A stretch of 16,238 nt of DNA from RGIG8709 sp045575975. GTDB taxonomy: Bacteria > Bacillota > Clostridia > Monoglobales > Monoglobaceae. The stretch is from assembly GCA_045575975.1 (NCBI GenBank), contig JAZNFO010000035.1, positions 1 to 16,238 of the forward strand, written 5' to 3'. Positions 14,849-16,238 of this stretch are shown here, piece after piece. Position 1 is the stretch's first letter. Each line of letters starts with the position of its first letter. The position numbers and the translations under genes are program-made. The notes under the pieces were generated by a model. The model made no database searches, was not told the origin of the DNA, and worked only from the letters and a program-made list of their open reading frames with translations.

Positions 14849-15784
14849 ATGAAAAAAGAGGAATTGTTAAAACAAATCGGGTCTATTGAACAGATAGGCG
14901 GTATAAGAGACTATACCTTTAATGACGGAAAAGCAAAAGGCGTCAGAGCGATTGAAATAAATACGGGAAAAATCAGATTTGTTGTGCTTCCTGACAGAAG
15001 TATGGATATAGCTCAGGCTTATTATAAAGGTAATGCTATAAGCTGGATTTCGAAGACGGGTATCACAGCACCGCAATTTTATAACAAAGACGGATTTGAT
15101 TGGCTTAGAGGCTTTTGTGGAGGACTTATCACAACTTGCGGATTAAAAAATGTAGGTGTTCCATATAACGGTCAGGGGTTGCATGGAAGAATTGCAAATA
15201 TTCCTGCAGAAAAGATTAGCATTAATGCCGAGTGGCAGGGGGATGAGTATGTTATGACTGTTTCCGGTATGATGCGTGAAAGTGCTGTTTTTGGGGAAAA
15301 TATAGTTTTAAAGAGAACTATTACCGCAAAACTTTTCGATGAGGAGTTTACTGTTGAAGATACAGTGATAAATGAGGGGTTTACTGATGAAAAATTTGCA
15401 CTTTGTTATCATTGTAACTTTGGATATCCGCTTGTCAGAGAAGGTGCAAAAATAATAAATGTTCAGTCAGAACTTGCTGATATCCATGCTCCGATTCATG
15501 GCAAAGAAGAGGAGTGTGTTGGCGTTACACATTTCGGAGATGTTGCAACTGCAGGAATTGAAAATGGCGAAATTGGTGCATATATAACATATAAAAGAGA
15601 CGCTTTGCCGGAGTTTTTGGTTTGGAAGATGCTTGGTGAGAGTGAATATGTTGTTGGTCTTGAACCGAGAACTACAAATTATGGTGGAGAAGACATAGAT
15701 ATGAATAACGCATATGTAAGTCTGAAACCTTTTGAAAAATACAGAACATATTTGAAATTTGAGTTTAAGGAACTGTCAAAATAA
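14849..15784 (+). CDS. DUF4432-family aldose 1-epimerase-like protein
   Basis: This 311-aa protein has the galactose-mutarotase-like beta-sandwich character of the DUF4432 family. LPDRSMDIAQ (47-56), GGLITTCGLKNVG (91-103) and LHGR (111-114) are the family's conserved blocks, and a late EPRTTNYGG segment is also present. Members are thought to bind sugars and perhaps interconvert anomers or other epimers, and they are often found beside sugar oxidoreductases and isomerases. Start: ATG 14849 with GAGGT eight bases ahead, while an in-frame ATG at 14831 has no such site. It lies 81 bases after the NagB-like gene, behind a stem-loop, and may have partly separate control. No clear terminator follows it before the rpsO promoter. 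Confidence 0.85.
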   Translation: MKKEELLKQIGSIEQIGGIRDYTFNDGKAKGVRAIEINTGKIRFVVLPDRSMDIAQAYYKGNAISWISKTGITAPQFYNKDGFDWLRGFCGGLITTCGLKNVGVPYNGQGLHGRIANIPAEKISINAEWQGDEYVMTVSGMMRESAVFGENIVLKRTITAKLFDEEFTVEDTVINEGFTDEKFALCYHCNFGYPLVREGAKIINVQSELADIHAPIHGKEEECVGVTHFGDVATAGIENGEIGAYITYKRDALPEFLVWKMLGESEYVVGLEPRTTNYGGEDIDMNNAYVSLKPFEKYRTYLKFEFKELSK

Positions 15785-15797
15785 TGTAGAAAATTGC

Positions 15798-15826
15798 TTG
15801 ACAAAGGTTTTGCTTTGTGTTATAAT
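15798..15826 (+). promoter_or_regulatory. Consensus sigma-A promoter of rpsO
   Basis: TTGACA (15798-15803) and TATAAT (15821-15826) are both perfect and are separated by 17 bases. Transcription should start near 15833, giving a leader of about 80 nt before the rpsO ATG. This is the strongest promoter in the window, as expected for a ribosomal protein gene. Confidence 0.93.
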
Positions 15827-15832
15827 TCTAAA

Positions 15833-15913
15833 GTAAACCTGTGGCTTGGTTCAGGGATATAGTTCACCACCTTTTACAAAGCTTCAGGGGATTAAATTTT
15901 ATGAGGTGATAAA
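15833..15913 (+). promoter_or_regulatory. Structured rpsO mRNA leader, probable S15 autoregulatory site
   Basis: GTGG at 15841-15844 can pair with CCAC at 15867-15870, and an alternative outer pairing joins CCTG (15838-15841) with CAGG (15885-15888) and GCTT (15844-15847) with AAGC (15879-15882). CACCT at 15868-15872 is complementary to AGGTG (15904-15908) in the ribosome site. The leader can thus adopt exclusive folds that free or hide that site. Ribosomal protein S15 represses its own translation through leader structures in several bacterial groups, so this is the likely purpose. The fold is drawn by eye. Confidence 0.55.
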
Positions 15914-16177
15914 ATGCTAAAAGAAAGAAAAACAGAAATTATCAAAACTTATGCAACTCATGAAGGAGACACAGGCTCTCCGGAGGTGCAGATCGCTCTT
16001 TTAACAGAGAGAATCAATGAGCTTAATGAACATTTAAAGGTTCACAAGAAAGACCATCATTCAAGACGCGGTCTTTTAAAAATGGTTGGTGTAAGAAGAA
16101 GTTTCCTTTCATATCTTGAAAAGAAAGATATCGAAAGATACCGTGCCATTGTTGAAAAATTAGGCTTAAGACACTAA
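15914..16177 (+). CDS. rpsO: 30S ribosomal protein S15
   Basis: This 87-aa protein is the S15 protein, which binds the central domain of 16S rRNA at the three-way junction of helices 20-22 and helps start platform assembly of the small subunit. The block GDTGSPEVQIALLTERI (18-34) and the HKKDHHSRRGLLKMVGVRR stretch (about 44-62) are the family signature and main RNA-binding region. Length is canonical. GAGGTG lies six bases ahead of the ATG. It has its own promoter and leader. In many bacteria pnp (polynucleotide phosphorylase) follows, and it would lie just beyond the window. Confidence 0.98.
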   Translation: MLKERKTEIIKTYATHEGDTGSPEVQIALLTERINELNEHLKVHKKDHHSRRGLLKMVGVRRSFLSYLEKKDIERYRAIVEKLGLRH

Positions 16178-16184
16178 GAGGAAG

Positions 16185-16212
16185 AGTCTTTGCTTCTTTT
16201 GAAGCAAAGACT
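16185..16212 (+). terminator. Perfect 12-bp stem-loop after rpsO
   Basis: AGTCTTTGCTTC (16185-16196) pairs perfectly with GAAGCAAAGACT (16201-16212) around a TTTT loop, eight bases after the rpsO stop. The bases that follow (TAATTC) do not form a clean T-run, so it could be a weak terminator or an RNA-processing stem ahead of the next gene. A T-run (CTTTTTTG) appears only about 17 bases later. Confidence 0.6.
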
Positions 16213-16238
16213 TAATTCACTTATAAAGCTTTTTTGTC

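Noticed and set aside
15844..15870. tRNA-like GGTTCA segment in the rpsO leader
   Set aside because: It resembles a T-arm briefly, but no acceptor, D or anticodon arms can be formed; better explained as part of the S15 leader.
1..16238. CRISPR arrays, insertion sequences, attachment sites or phage genes
   Set aside because: No regularly spaced repeats, transposase, integrase or terminal inverted repeats were seen anywhere in the window.

Overview
The window looks like chromosome of an anaerobic, low-GC Clostridia-type Firmicute. The reasons are the AT-rich DNA (by eye, roughly mid-thirties percent GC), strong AGGAGG-type ribosome binding sites, consensus sigma-A promoters, a complete Rnf complex in the clostridial order CDGEAB, and a four-subunit ferredoxin-dependent 2-oxoacid oxidoreductase. 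No phage, IS, CRISPR, tRNA or rRNA was seen. All but one of the genes are on the + strand.

Region 1 (1-4506) is an operon: branched-chain aminotransferase ilvE, a MinD/CobQ-like P-loop ATPase of unknown role, then ferredoxin, alpha, beta and gamma subunits of a VOR/KOR-type 2-oxoacid:ferredoxin oxidoreductase. It ends in a good intrinsic terminator. Region 2 (4507-9550) is the rnfCDGEAB operon with its own promoter and terminator. Together the two regions read as one energy module. IlvE makes branched-chain 2-oxoacids, the oxidoreductase converts them to acyl-CoA and reduced ferredoxin, and Rnf passes the electrons to NAD+ while pumping ions. This functional link is inference from gene content.

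Region 3 (9566-15784) is a sugar-metabolism locus. An AraC-family regulator (minus strand) diverges from a DegT-type PLP aminotransferase, a Gfo/Idh/MocA oxidoreductase, a PIG-L/LmbE zinc deacetylase, a NagB-like protein that lacks one ring-opening residue, and a DUF4432 aldose-epimerase-like protein. The set suggests use of, or less likely synthesis of, an unusual acetamido or amino sugar. It has no transporter, kinase or glycosidase within the window. This is the best candidate for an undescribed pathway. The intergenic region carries a direct repeat placed where the -35 box of the DegT promoter would be, which suits an AraC-type activator.

Region 4 (15798-end) is rpsO (ribosomal protein S15) with a near-perfect promoter, a structured leader that can pair with the ribosome binding site, and a long downstream stem-loop before the window ends.
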